From Pseudomonadota bacterium (GTDB lineage: Bacteria > CALINM01): DNA of 58,317 nucleotides. The notes beneath the pieces are model-generated. The model was not told where the DNA came from. It was given only the letters and a program-made list of their open reading frames with translations, and did no database searches. Below, one piece after another: positions 46,118 through 54,437 of this stretch (position 1 is its first letter; each line of letters starts with the position of its first letter). The stretch covers positions 1 to 58,317 of the forward strand of contig JAOABK010000011.1 of NCBI GenBank assembly GCA_026418415.1, in the 5' to 3' direction. The position numbers and the translations under genes are program-made.

Positions 46118-46864
46118 TTATAAATTATTTAAGGAAAACTTTTTAATAAAAATCCTGCCAAAGTCCATCAATTCTGGCTTATGAATATAAATGTACCTAA
46201 CAGAATACCCAGTAATAACACCTTCAAGAATGCCAAGGGGAATCTGTGTAGGAACAAAGGCGAGGGAGATTTCCTTAAAGGCTGGTATAAACTCAGGTGA
46301 GAGAGACAATGCAAGAATAACCGCAGTTGCACCATATGTCGCTATATCTGCAATAAACCCAGCTACAAAACCAGAAAGGAAAATATTTAATCCAAGCTTC
46401 CTACAAATTCTATAACTAAAGTAGCCTAAAAAAGACCCAAATACCCCCATAGTTAGAGTATTTGCTCCCAGAGTAGTAATTCCTCCATGGGCCATAAAAA
46501 GAGCTTGAATCAAAAGAGAAACGCATGCTACAACGGTGCTTACGAAGGGACCTAAGATTATAGCACCAAGACCAGTACCTGCAGGATGGGAACATGTTCC
46601 AGCAATTGGAACTGGTATGGGAAAAGCTGAAATAACAAATATACCAGCACCGATTAATCCAAGAAGAGGCATAAACAGTGGATTTTCTTTCTTTAATCTA
46701 TATATGTTGTACAAGCCAACGATGACAAAGGGTAAAGAAAAAAGAAATGAAATGATTGCTTCTTTTGCTGGTAAGATACCTTCTGAGATATGCATTGCAA
46801 AAGAGTCTTTTACAAAAATTGCTAATAATGCTAATAGAACAATAAAAAAATTTTTCACCTTCAT
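46118..46864 (-). CDS. cbiM: Cobalt transporter substrate-binding membrane subunit
   Basis: 248 residues. A signal sequence (MKVKNFFIVLLALLAIFVKDSFA) precedes the functional N-terminus MHISEGILP, whose Met-His forms the cobalt site after cleavage; this explains the extra 23 residues. Further motifs are GTCSHPAGTGLGAIILGPF and AHGGITTLGAN. It is coupled to cbiC by a four-base overlap. Confidence 0.95.
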   Translation of the reverse strand: MKVKNFFIVLLALLAIFVKDSFAMHISEGILPAKEAIISFLFSLPFVIVGLYNIYRLKKENPLFMPLLGLIGAGIFVISAFPIPVPIAGTCSHPAGTGLGAIILGPFVSTVVACVSLLIQALFMAHGGITTLGANTLTMGVFGSFLGYFSYRICRKLGLNIFLSGFVAGFIADIATYGATAVILALSLSPEFIPAFKEISLAFVPTQIPLGILEGVITGYSVRYIYIHKPELMDFGRIFIKKFSLNNL

Positions 46865-47496
46865 CTTTCTCCTCCTTTTAATAAGTAAAAAAGACCATTT
46901 AAAATTGTTGCAGCAATTGGACTTCCACCTCTTCGGCCCTTAAGTACAATAGAGTTTAGTCCAGTTCTTATAAGTAGCTCCTTTGCCTCTTTAGCTCCCA
47001 CAAAACCAACACATGCACCTATTACTAAAACATCATCATTGATTTTACCTTCCTTAGTTAACTTTAGTATTTCAAAAAGGGCAGTTGGAGCATTTCCCAC
47101 TGTAAAAATACCAATATTATTACTTTTTTCTAAAGCAACCCTAACAGAAGCAGATGCCCTTGTAATACCCAATTGATTTGAAATTTCAAAAGTACTTTGA
47201 TCTCTGATTGTACAAATCACTTTTCCTCTATAATTTTCAAGATATTGAGGCGAAATACCAGAATATACCATCATTACATCTGCATAAATATCACAACCCT
47301 TTTTAAGGTTTTCTAAACCTATTTCTATAGCCCTCTCTGAAAAATAAATATTTTTTCTAATAGAAAAATCAGCGGTAGTATGAATTATCTTTCTCACAAT
47401 AATTCTTTGTCTCTCATCGTAAACTCCATCAGGTATATGCTTATCAATGATTTCAAAGCTTTTTTTCTCTATCTCTTCTCCCTTTAGTTTAATCAT
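46861..47496 (-). CDS. cbiC: Precorrin-8X/cobalt-precorrin-8 methylmutase
   Basis: 211 residues. The catalytic His is in RKIIHTTADFSI, and the other hallmarks GNAPTALFEIL, GACVGFVGAKEAKE and GRRGGSPIAATILNGL are all present. It rearranges the methyl group from C-11 to C-12 of the corrin. It overlaps cbiX by four bases; a GGAGG-like site precedes the gene. Confidence 0.95.
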   Translation of the reverse strand: MIKLKGEEIEKKSFEIIDKHIPDGVYDERQRIIVRKIIHTTADFSIRKNIYFSERAIEIGLENLKKGCDIYADVMMVYSGISPQYLENYRGKVICTIRDQSTFEISNQLGITRASASVRVALEKSNNIGIFTVGNAPTALFEILKLTKEGKINDDVLVIGACVGFVGAKEAKELLIRTGLNSIVLKGRRGGSPIAATILNGLFYLLKGGER

Positions 47497-47855
47497 AAAA
47501 AGCTCCTGATTTGCTCTTCCACTATCTTTGAAATCATGGGATGGTTTCCCGTAATCTCAGTTACTATAAAATTTATTTCTCCAAATCTTTCCTTTAATTT
47601 TTCAAGATATTCTGGAATATCAAACATAACGTGGTTACCATTATGTAAGAAAAAGGGATGAATGATGAAATTTCTAATACCTCTGTTATACTCTTCTTCT
47701 ATTACTTCATCTAAATAGGGAGGACTCAATTGTAGATTAGCAATTAAAGTTTTAATTCCCGTATTTTTTTCGATCTCCCTTGCAACCTTCAAGGGAAGTT
47801 TATTACTATTTTCGTTCTTGCTACCATGACTTAAAATTATTATCTCTTTCATCAC
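47493..47855 (-). CDS. cbiX: Short sirohydrochlorin cobaltochelatase
   Basis: 120 residues, the small CbiX(S) form that dimerises. Active-site His in LSHGSKN and in PFFLHNGNHVMFDIPE. It inserts cobalt into sirohydrochlorin at the start of the anaerobic corrin pathway. Here it is placed in the middle of the operon next to cbiA and cbiC. Confidence 0.92.
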   Translation of the reverse strand: MMKEIIILSHGSKNENSNKLPLKVAREIEKNTGIKTLIANLQLSPPYLDEVIEEEYNRGIRNFIIHPFFLHNGNHVMFDIPEYLEKLKERFGEINFIVTEITGNHPMISKIVEEQIRSFL

Positions 47856-47861
47856 AAACTC

Positions 47862-49235
47862 CTATATAAACTCTTTTAATCCCTTTGCTCTTTCTTTGAT
47901 AGTGATTAATCTATCGAGCATTCTTACAAATCCCCTAATATTTGAACCAAAATGCAGATGAACATAACTGGCAAGAGTATTTTTTATTGTAAACCCCTCT
48001 TCCCATTCTCTATCCTTTCGCTTTAATAGATAGGTCTTTTGCACACTCCCAAACATATCCTCATCTATACTACTGTAATGAAATCTATGCCCTTTAAACA
48101 CATCATCTTCCTCAAAAAGGGGATTACCCTTTTTTACAGTCAAACTGACATATCCAAGGGCTTTAAGGCTTCCTTCCATTTTCACCGTAAAGGGAAAAAT
48201 TCCAGCCATTTTGTAATTTTTATCCCCATAGACTATTGAATTACTCAAATATATAAGTCCACCACACTCACCAAATATGTGTATCCCTCTTTTAGATAGT
48301 TCCTGTAAATTCTCAATAAATGACTCATTAATACTTAACTCTTGTGAATATAGCTCTGGATAACCACCGGGTATATAGAATAAATCTGGCAATCCTACTT
48401 CTTTATCTTCAATTGGAGAAACAAAGTGAAGCCTAGTACCATAATAATTAAATATATCAATGTGTTCTTGATAAATGAATGAAAATGCTTTGTCCTTTGC
48501 AATATAAATATCCAGAGGATAGTCTCTTTCCTTTGGCAAGTTTATCTCCTCAATCTTTGTTCCTGAATTCTCTATAAGTGAAAATATTTTCTGAAAATCT
48601 AAATATTTCTGAACAATTTTCAGTCCTTCATCAAGTTTTTCATTCCTTTCAAAACCCATTTTAAGTCCTAAGTGTCTCTCTCCTATTGACAACTCTTTAA
48701 TGTTTGGTAAATATCCCAAACATTTTATTCCCATATTCTCAATCTTGCCTTTAAGGGTATTATAATGTTCAGAAGAGTTTACTCTATTAAGTATTACACC
48801 ATGAAGCTTTAAATCCTTATCCCAATTAATAAAACCATATATCAATGGCAATATGGACTGACTTGAGCCCTTCGCATCAATAACAAGAACTACTGGAAGG
48901 TTAAGTTTTTTAGCTACCTCTGCAGTACTACCCCTGCCTTCATCTCCAAAGCCATCAAAAAGCCCCATTACACCTTCAACGATCATACAATCTCTGTTTT
49001 TTAATCCCCTCTTAACATTCCAGAGTAAGAAATTATCTTCCATCATATAACTATCAAGATTTCTACCGCTAACACCACAAACATAGTTATAATGGGAAGT
49101 ATCTATAAAATCAGGGCCTATCTTAAATGGGGCTACCCTAATCCCTTTATCTGTTAACATCCTCATTATTGCAAGGGTTGCAATAGTTTTACCTGTACCA
49201 CTCTTGGGTGCTGTAATTATTAGCCCCTTTACCAT
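47862..49235 (-). CDS. cbiA: Cobyrinate a,c-diamide synthase
   Basis: 457 residues. N-terminal synthetase with P-loop APKSGTGKTI (residues 9-18), the VEGVMGLFDG motif and a C-terminal class I glutamine amidotransferase with catalytic Cys in FGECGGL and His/Glu in HFGS. It amidates the a and c side chains with ATP and glutamine. It overlaps the cbiB stop by seven bases. Confidence 0.95.
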   Translation of the reverse strand: MVKGLIITAPKSGTGKTIATLAIMRMLTDKGIRVAPFKIGPDFIDTSHYNYVCGVSGRNLDSYMMEDNFLLWNVKRGLKNRDCMIVEGVMGLFDGFGDEGRGSTAEVAKKLNLPVVLVIDAKGSSQSILPLIYGFINWDKDLKLHGVILNRVNSSEHYNTLKGKIENMGIKCLGYLPNIKELSIGERHLGLKMGFERNEKLDEGLKIVQKYLDFQKIFSLIENSGTKIEEINLPKERDYPLDIYIAKDKAFSFIYQEHIDIFNYYGTRLHFVSPIEDKEVGLPDLFYIPGGYPELYSQELSINESFIENLQELSKRGIHIFGECGGLIYLSNSIVYGDKNYKMAGIFPFTVKMEGSLKALGYVSLTVKKGNPLFEEDDVFKGHRFHYSSIDEDMFGSVQKTYLLKRKDREWEEGFTIKNTLASYVHLHFGSNIRGFVRMLDRLITIKERAKGLKEFI

Positions 49236-50203
49236 ATCCTAAAAATTACCTCTGCAATAGACATCGTAAATAATCCAAAAAATGCTGTTCCAGTCGCTAA
49301 ATTCAATGCCCTATCAAAGACTTTTATATCTACGGTAGTACCAACATCTCCTATAATAGGCTTATCATAATCAATACCAAAATATTTTACCTTGCCACCG
49401 AACCAGACTCCTATTGCACCAGCAAATGCAGATTCTGGATGCCCGCTGTTTGGGCTTTCCGTTTTATTTCTATCCCTCTCCCAGATATAGATGGACTTTC
49501 TCCAATCGTAGCCTAAGATTGTAGCAGAAAAAATAATGAAAAAAGCTGTAATTCTTGCAGGAATCCATGTAGCGATATCTTCAAGCCTTGCTGATGCCCA
49601 CCCAAAATATCTGTATTTCTCATTCTTGTAACCAACCATAGAATCGAGAGTTGATAACATTTTATAGGCCATAGCCAATGGTATCCCACCTAAAAACAAA
49701 TAAAAAAGAGGCGCTATAACACCATCACAGAGATTCTCCGATAATGTTTCTATTGTAGTCCTTATGATCTCTTCTTCATTCATTTCCTTTGTATCCCTTG
49801 TTACAAGCATTGACAACTGATTTCTCGCTGATTCTATGTCATTCACCCTCAAATATCTGATAACTTTACTGCACTCATTTATAAGCGAACCAGTAGCAAT
49901 TATTGTCATTGTAAAAAATACATTAATTATCCACCCAATAATCCCTCTTCCAAAAAGAATATTAATAATTCCAAAAAAAGCATAGACAAATATAACAAGC
50001 AGAATTGCTATTATTATCCCTCTTCTCTTCAGTATTTTTGGATCATTACTATTACCATAAAACAACCACTCAAAGAGAGAAACAAGTTTTCCCATAAAAA
50101 CTACAGGATGGGGAAATTTGTTAGGATAACCAATAAAAAACTCTATTAAAAATCCAAGAATTATAAAATGAAAATTTGCATCAACTAAAGCTTGAAGTTT
50201 CAT
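49229..50203 (-). CDS. cbiB: Adenosylcobinamide-phosphate synthase
   Basis: 324-residue integral membrane protein with about six helices. Diagnostic patterns: YPNKFPHPVVFMGKLV near the N-terminus, ETLSENLCDGVIAPLFYLFLGG, STLDSMVGYKN and ESAFAGAIGVWFGG. It attaches aminopropanol phosphate to adenosylcobyric acid. It is coupled to cobD (four-base overlap), which supplies that phosphate. Confidence 0.95.
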   Translation of the reverse strand: MKLQALVDANFHFIILGFLIEFFIGYPNKFPHPVVFMGKLVSLFEWLFYGNSNDPKILKRRGIIIAILLVIFVYAFFGIINILFGRGIIGWIINVFFTMTIIATGSLINECSKVIRYLRVNDIESARNQLSMLVTRDTKEMNEEEIIRTTIETLSENLCDGVIAPLFYLFLGGIPLAMAYKMLSTLDSMVGYKNEKYRYFGWASARLEDIATWIPARITAFFIIFSATILGYDWRKSIYIWERDRNKTESPNSGHPESAFAGAIGVWFGGKVKYFGIDYDKPIIGDVGTTVDIKVFDRALNLATGTAFFGLFTMSIAEVIFRIW

Positions 50204-51231
50204 AATTGATTACACCCACTTAAAAAAAATTCGTTAATCATTTTTATCAAAAGTTCGTTTTCCCTTCTTTTTTTTACTGCAAAACGAAAATAGTTTTTGT
50301 TTAACCCACAAAAACCTTTATTTTCTCTAACTGTTATATCTTTTTTGGATAAATAACTTATCAGATCTTGTGTGTTATTACTTTTCGCAAGAAAAAAATT
50401 TGCATAACTATCAAATATCTTAATATATTTATTGCTTTCAAAACTTTTTAAAATATACTCTTTCTCCCTCTTTAAAAGTTTTTTTGTCATTAAAATTATA
50501 TCATCATTTAACAGGAACTCCTTAGCAACTGAAAGTGCAATACCATTCACATTCCAAAGAGGCATAACTTTATTCAAATTTTCGATAACCCTCTTTGAAG
50601 CTACACAAAAGCCTATTCTTAATCCTGCAATTGAGTATATTTTAGTTAAAGATTTAACGACTATTAGATTTTTGTATTTAATAACCTCTTGTAATAAAGA
50701 CTCATTTCTTTCGGAAAAATCCATAAAGGCTTCATCGACAACTACAAAGGCACCTGTTCTAAGAATTTTTAAAATATCACTTTTCGAAAAGATATTCCCC
50801 GTAGGATTATTGGGATTACAAACAAAAAGCAGGCTTTTATTGTTAAGTTTTCTTAAAAGATCATCAAAATCCCATTCAAATTCAGATAATGGTTTTACTG
50901 GAAAATATTTGCATTTGTTTATTTTTGCCACATATCTATATTCGGAAAAAGTAGGTTCTAAAGTATAAACGCTATGAACAGGTAGAACCCTTGGTAAATT
51001 ATAAAAAAACTCAATAGAACCATTGCCAAGAATTATGTTATCTACAGGTATATTAAACTTATCTGAGATTAACTCAACTAATGAATTCCCCCTTTGTTGG
51101 GGGTATCTGATTGCCTTCAAATAATTTTTAATAACAAACTCCTTTATCATCTTCTCTTCAATAAAGGGATTTAGATTTACACTGAAATCGATGGTATTTT
51201 CTTTTAAACCACCATGAAATCTCTCAATCAT
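50200..51231 (-). CDS. cobD: Threonine-phosphate decarboxylase
   Basis: 343 residues. Fold-type I PLP enzyme of the CobD/HisC group: CNPNNPTGN, VVDEAFMDFS, PLP lysine in SLTKIYSIAGLRIGF and the RFAV arginine near the C-terminus. Its place next to cbiB makes CobD rather than histidinol-phosphate aminotransferase the right call. It overlaps the preceding small ORF by eight bases. Confidence 0.9.
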   Translation of the reverse strand: MIERFHGGLKENTIDFSVNLNPFIEEKMIKEFVIKNYLKAIRYPQQRGNSLVELISDKFNIPVDNIILGNGSIEFFYNLPRVLPVHSVYTLEPTFSEYRYVAKINKCKYFPVKPLSEFEWDFDDLLRKLNNKSLLFVCNPNNPTGNIFSKSDILKILRTGAFVVVDEAFMDFSERNESLLQEVIKYKNLIVVKSLTKIYSIAGLRIGFCVASKRVIENLNKVMPLWNVNGIALSVAKEFLLNDDIILMTKKLLKREKEYILKSFESNKYIKIFDSYANFFLAKSNNTQDLISYLSKKDITVRENKGFCGLNKNYFRFAVKKRRENELLIKMINEFFLSGCNQL

Positions 51232-51466
51232 TTTCTAATTTAAGCCTCAAAATTAATCGTTTTATAAAATTTATTTCCTGTTCTTTGCTAAGTTTTCTGA
51301 AATTCTCATTTTCTTTAAAATTACTTTTTTCAATACATCTTATCCTTTCTTCCATTAAATTTATGAGATGCTCTTTTTCCTTCAAAATATTATGAGTGAT
51401 TATCTCACCTATATGTTTATCAGAAATCCCACCAGCTAAAAAATCAATTATTTTAATAACTTTCAT
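51224..51466 (-). CDS. Small unknown protein, first gene after the cobalamin riboswitch
   Basis: 80 residues, charged and mostly helical, without signal peptide: starts MKVIKIIDFLAGGISDKHIG, ends with a Lys/Arg-rich helix (KEQEINFIKRLILRLKLEN). Not recognised as a family. A GGAGAT ribosome site and the overlap with cobD make it a real coding gene. Being first behind the riboswitch, it is likely tied to cobalamin or cobalt metabolism. Confidence 0.65.
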   Translation of the reverse strand: MKVIKIIDFLAGGISDKHIGEIITHNILKEKEHLINLMEERIRCIEKSNFKENENFRKLSKEQEINFIKRLILRLKLEND

Positions 51467-51474
51467 TTTATCTC

Positions 51475-51517
51475 CAAAACAAAAAACCCGACTTTCTCTA
51501 TCAGAGAAGTCGGGTTT
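51475..51517 (-). terminator. Riboswitch-controlled intrinsic terminator
   Basis: On the minus strand AAACCCGACTTCTC pairs with GAGAAAGTCGGGTTT around a short loop (one bulge), followed by a T tract. It lies between the cobalamin aptamer and the ribosome site of the operon's first gene. Confidence 0.82.
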
Positions 51518-51565
51518 AGTTATCCATAAACTTTAACCTTCCCCTCTTTCTCCCTCGAGAAAGTT

Positions 51566-51742
51566 ATGGGCATCAGTCGATGGGGCAGGTCTTCTGGCTT
51601 GTGCTTCATCCTACTTGCTCCGCCTTCCCATTCCTTTTTATTCGGAACAGTGGCTAATTTAATGGAGCGTTCGTCTGCACTCACAGCGGCGGGGCCGCTC
51701 CCGATTTGCTCTAAAGCTTCACGGGATTCCCTAACTCCCCAT
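51566..51742 (-). promoter_or_regulatory. Cobalamin (AdoCbl-type) riboswitch
   Basis: Contains on the minus strand the B12 box AGCCAGAAGACCTGCC (51584-51599), the conserved GCCACTG (51648-51654), GGGAGCGGCCCCGCCGCTGTGA-like paired region near 51680-51705 and the AGGGAATC...GTGAA motif near the 5' end. A short closing stem ATGGG/CCCAT joins the ends. It precedes the cobalamin biosynthesis and cobalt transport operon, with an intrinsic terminator behind it. Confidence 0.95.
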
Positions 51743-51759
51743 GACAAACACTTTGAGAT

Positions 51760-51789
51760 AGGTTACAACATAAAATTGTGCTTTGTCAA
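51760..51789 (-). promoter_or_regulatory. Promoter of the cobalamin operon
   Basis: Minus strand: perfect TTGACA (51784-51789), 18 bases, TAACCT (51760-51765) with an upstream TG. Transcription would start a few bases before the aptamer. Confidence 0.6.
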
Positions 51790-51811
51790 GCTCTAAAAAA
51801 TACTTGATTTT

Positions 51812-52285
51812 TCAAATATTTACTGACAGAATTTTGTTTGAGAGTTTCATAACCTCATCTAAATATATATCCATTCTTGATTTTAGAGTCTCGCTTATTT
51901 CACCAATTCCAGTAAAATCCTCAGGTACTATTCCAACTACATAACATTTAGCCTTTGAACCTAAAAATTTAGCTTTAATATAAGCATCTTCAATACCTAT
52001 ATCATGAAAAGAGACTGGTATAATTCTTTTAAAGACAGCCTCATCAAATGGTATCGTATATATAGTTCCTGGCAAATCATCTAATCTCAGGATATCAAGA
52101 AAAATTATATTTTCATACTCGAAAAAAAGGGGGATGAGGGAAAGGCCAGATGTGCCCCCCTCAATAAGTGTGCCTAAATCGAACTTTATTTCTTCTAATT
52201 TTTTAAGAGCAAATATTCCAAAACCATCATCTTTACAGAGTTCATTACCGATTCCTACTATAGCAAGCTTATTTCGCTTCTTCAT
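51812..52285 (-). CDS. hyaD: NiFe hydrogenase maturation protease
   Basis: 157 residues of the HyaD/HybD peptidase family: IVGIGNELCKDDGFG (nickel-ligating Glu), DILRLDDLPG (Asp) and SFHDIGIEDA (His). It cuts the C-terminal extension of the large subunit after nickel insertion. It overlaps the cytochrome b gene by 17 bases and is the last gene of the hydrogenase operon. Confidence 0.93.
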   Translation of the reverse strand: MKKRNKLAIVGIGNELCKDDGFGIFALKKLEEIKFDLGTLIEGGTSGLSLIPLFFEYENIIFLDILRLDDLPGTIYTIPFDEAVFKRIIPVSFHDIGIEDAYIKAKFLGSKAKCYVVGIVPEDFTGIGEISETLKSRMDIYLDEVMKLSNKILSVNI

Positions 52286-52865
52286 ATCCTGTAATCATTC
52301 CAATGTAATAGTCAAATATAGTAGCACCAGTTGTTCCAAGATAAAGATGAGCCATAAGAGATATTGAATAAAATATAGTTAAAATAAAATGCCAGAACCT
52401 CACATACCCAAGACCTGAAAACCAATCCACAACAACTGAAAACATCTCAGGCTCATATAAAGCAAAACCCGTTAAAAACTGAGGGACAAACACAATTGGC
52501 CAGATAGAATAGGCTAATTTCTGACCAGGGTTATATTTACCAAACTTTGGTTTTGGTGCATGTGTAAAAATACCATAGAGATAGTACTTCATTAGTGTGA
52601 GGAAACCTGGAATATCTCCAATTCTAAAAATAATATCTCTGTATTTCTTTGAAACAAAGAAATAGTAATAACCTCTTGCTGCGTAGCACCAAATAATTAG
52701 CCAGGCAAATATAAAATGCATATACCTTGCCATTGAGATACTTCCAAACATTGGAATCCATTCTGGCCAATGAATATGTAGACCAGTAAGTATAAGCATT
52801 ATCATGCAAAAGGCATGTAGCCAGTGTGTTAATCTTGGGAAAAGAGGATGTCTATATTCTTTCAT
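52269..52865 (-). CDS. hyaC: Ni/Fe-hydrogenase cytochrome b subunit
   Basis: 198 residues, four membrane helices with haem-ligating histidines (RLTHWLHAFCMIMLILTGLHIHWPEW, YMHFIFAWLIIW, RFWHFILTIFYSISLMAHLYLG). It anchors the hydrogenase to the inner membrane and passes electrons to the quinone pool. Ten bases downstream of hyaB. Confidence 0.92.
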   Translation of the reverse strand: MKEYRHPLFPRLTHWLHAFCMIMLILTGLHIHWPEWIPMFGSISMARYMHFIFAWLIIWCYAARGYYYFFVSKKYRDIIFRIGDIPGFLTLMKYYLYGIFTHAPKPKFGKYNPGQKLAYSIWPIVFVPQFLTGFALYEPEMFSVVVDWFSGLGYVRFWHFILTIFYSISLMAHLYLGTTGATIFDYYIGMITGYEEAK

Positions 52866-52874
52866 ATTTCCTCC

Positions 52875-54434
52875 CTATGCAACTCTAAAAGTTTTAACTT
52901 CATTACTCTCAGGTGTTATAACATGTATTGCACAGGCAAGACAGGGATCAAAGGATCTAACAACCCTAACTGCTTCTATTGGGTTTTCTGGATCTGCTAT
53001 TGGTGTACCAATCAATGCCTCTTCAATTACTCCTCTAACACCCTTATCGTCCCTTGGTCCACAATTCCATGTGGATGGAACTACACACTGATACCTTTCA
53101 ATTTTATGGTCTTTAATCTTAATCCAGTGACCCAATGCACCCCTTTGTGCCTCTGTAAGACCAAATCCCTCACTTTCCTTTGGTACCTCATAATGATTAT
53201 TAACAGGTTGACCAGGTTTAAGTTCTAACAACCATTTTTCTGTCTGTTCAGCTACGATTTTTAACTCTAAAGCTCTACAGGCATGTCTTCCAAGAACAGA
53301 AAATAGTGCTGAAACATCGGCATTCAAAGATTTTAATGTATTTGTAACAAGGTTTGACACTTCTGGTCTCTTTCCTGAAAGATGGGTTATTGCCATTCTC
53401 GCTAATGGTCCTACCTCCATAGGTTTTGTATTATACCTTGCCGCTTTAACCCATGTATAAGCGTTCGGTTTTTTTGGATCAGGAGTTGTCTCTCCTTCAA
53501 AGGGATGTAATCCTGTGGGTGAAGAATACTTAGCATAAAATACTTCTTCTTTTATATTCTTCTGGTCAAGGGTTTCTAATTTGCCTTCAATAAATGCACC
53601 TGGGATATGATAAGTTTCAGTGCCTTCATTATTTAATTCAAATATACCATAGGCAAGCAAGTTTTTATAACCAGCGCCTATCTTAAACCATTGGGGGTAT
53701 GCTTTTGCAACCGCAATAACATCGGGGATATAACAGGCATCAATAAACTCTTTTATTTTTCTTAGTCTATATAAATAAGATGCTATCCTCTCTGCTGTTA
53801 CAGTTTCTGCTACTCCACCTGGGACAATACCAGTTACATGGGGCATTTTTCCACCCCAGATTGCTATCATTTCCTGAGCAGTTCTTGCAATTTCAAAGGC
53901 CTTCACATAATGATTGATGGCAGTTAGATTTAGTTCTTTGTCTTTTATATAATCGCCTTTATATCTTGGTAAAAATGGTGCACCAGCAGTTTTACTACCC
54001 GTACTAACCTCTTTTTTTACCCATTCTTTAATATTATTCATTGTGGGATCATTGCCCTTATATTCAAGTATTGCGGTAATGTCAACAAAATCAAGAGCAA
54101 CTAGATGATAAAAGTGAAGTATATGAGAATGAAGAAGATTTCCTGCAGCCATTAAATTTCTTATAATTCTCCCATTATCAGGTGGTGTCACTTTAAATGC
54201 AGAATCTAAAGCCTTAACAGAAGCCATTGCATGAGCAACAGGACAAACACCACAAATTCTTTGAGTTACATTTACCGCATCCTGAGGATCTCTACCCTTC
54301 AGTATAATTTCCCATCCTCTAAACATATCACCTCTTGCCCAGGCATCTTTAATTCTTCCACCTTCTACTTCTATTTCTATAGAATAATGTCCTTCGATTC
54401 GTGTAATTGGATCTATAACAACCTTCTTAGCCAT
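52875..54434 (-). CDS. hyaB: [NiFe] hydrogenase large subunit, membrane-bound uptake type
   Basis: 519 residues. The Ni-Fe ligands are both Cys pairs: RICGVC (Cys61, Cys64) and DPCLACAIH (Cys498, Cys501). Processing would occur after His504, releasing the 15-residue tail VITPESNEVKTFRVA. No selenocysteine variant. The Glu and Arg residues around the active site (RIEGH near the start) are normal. It pairs with the small subunit encoded three bases upstream and the HyaD protease downstream. Confidence 0.95.
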   Translation of the reverse strand: MAKKVVIDPITRIEGHYSIEIEVEGGRIKDAWARGDMFRGWEIILKGRDPQDAVNVTQRICGVCPVAHAMASVKALDSAFKVTPPDNGRIIRNLMAAGNLLHSHILHFYHLVALDFVDITAILEYKGNDPTMNNIKEWVKKEVSTGSKTAGAPFLPRYKGDYIKDKELNLTAINHYVKAFEIARTAQEMIAIWGGKMPHVTGIVPGGVAETVTAERIASYLYRLRKIKEFIDACYIPDVIAVAKAYPQWFKIGAGYKNLLAYGIFELNNEGTETYHIPGAFIEGKLETLDQKNIKEEVFYAKYSSPTGLHPFEGETTPDPKKPNAYTWVKAARYNTKPMEVGPLARMAITHLSGKRPEVSNLVTNTLKSLNADVSALFSVLGRHACRALELKIVAEQTEKWLLELKPGQPVNNHYEVPKESEGFGLTEAQRGALGHWIKIKDHKIERYQCVVPSTWNCGPRDDKGVRGVIEEALIGTPIADPENPIEAVRVVRSFDPCLACAIHVITPESNEVKTFRVA

Positions 54435-54437
54435 TAT

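Noticed and set aside
50432-50968. 178-codon plus-strand ORF
   Set aside because: Antisense to cobD, no ribosome site, no family features.
52875-52960. Selenocysteine in the hydrogenase large subunit
   Set aside because: Both Cys of the C-terminal DPCLAC motif are ordinary TGT/TGC codons; no TGA occurs there.
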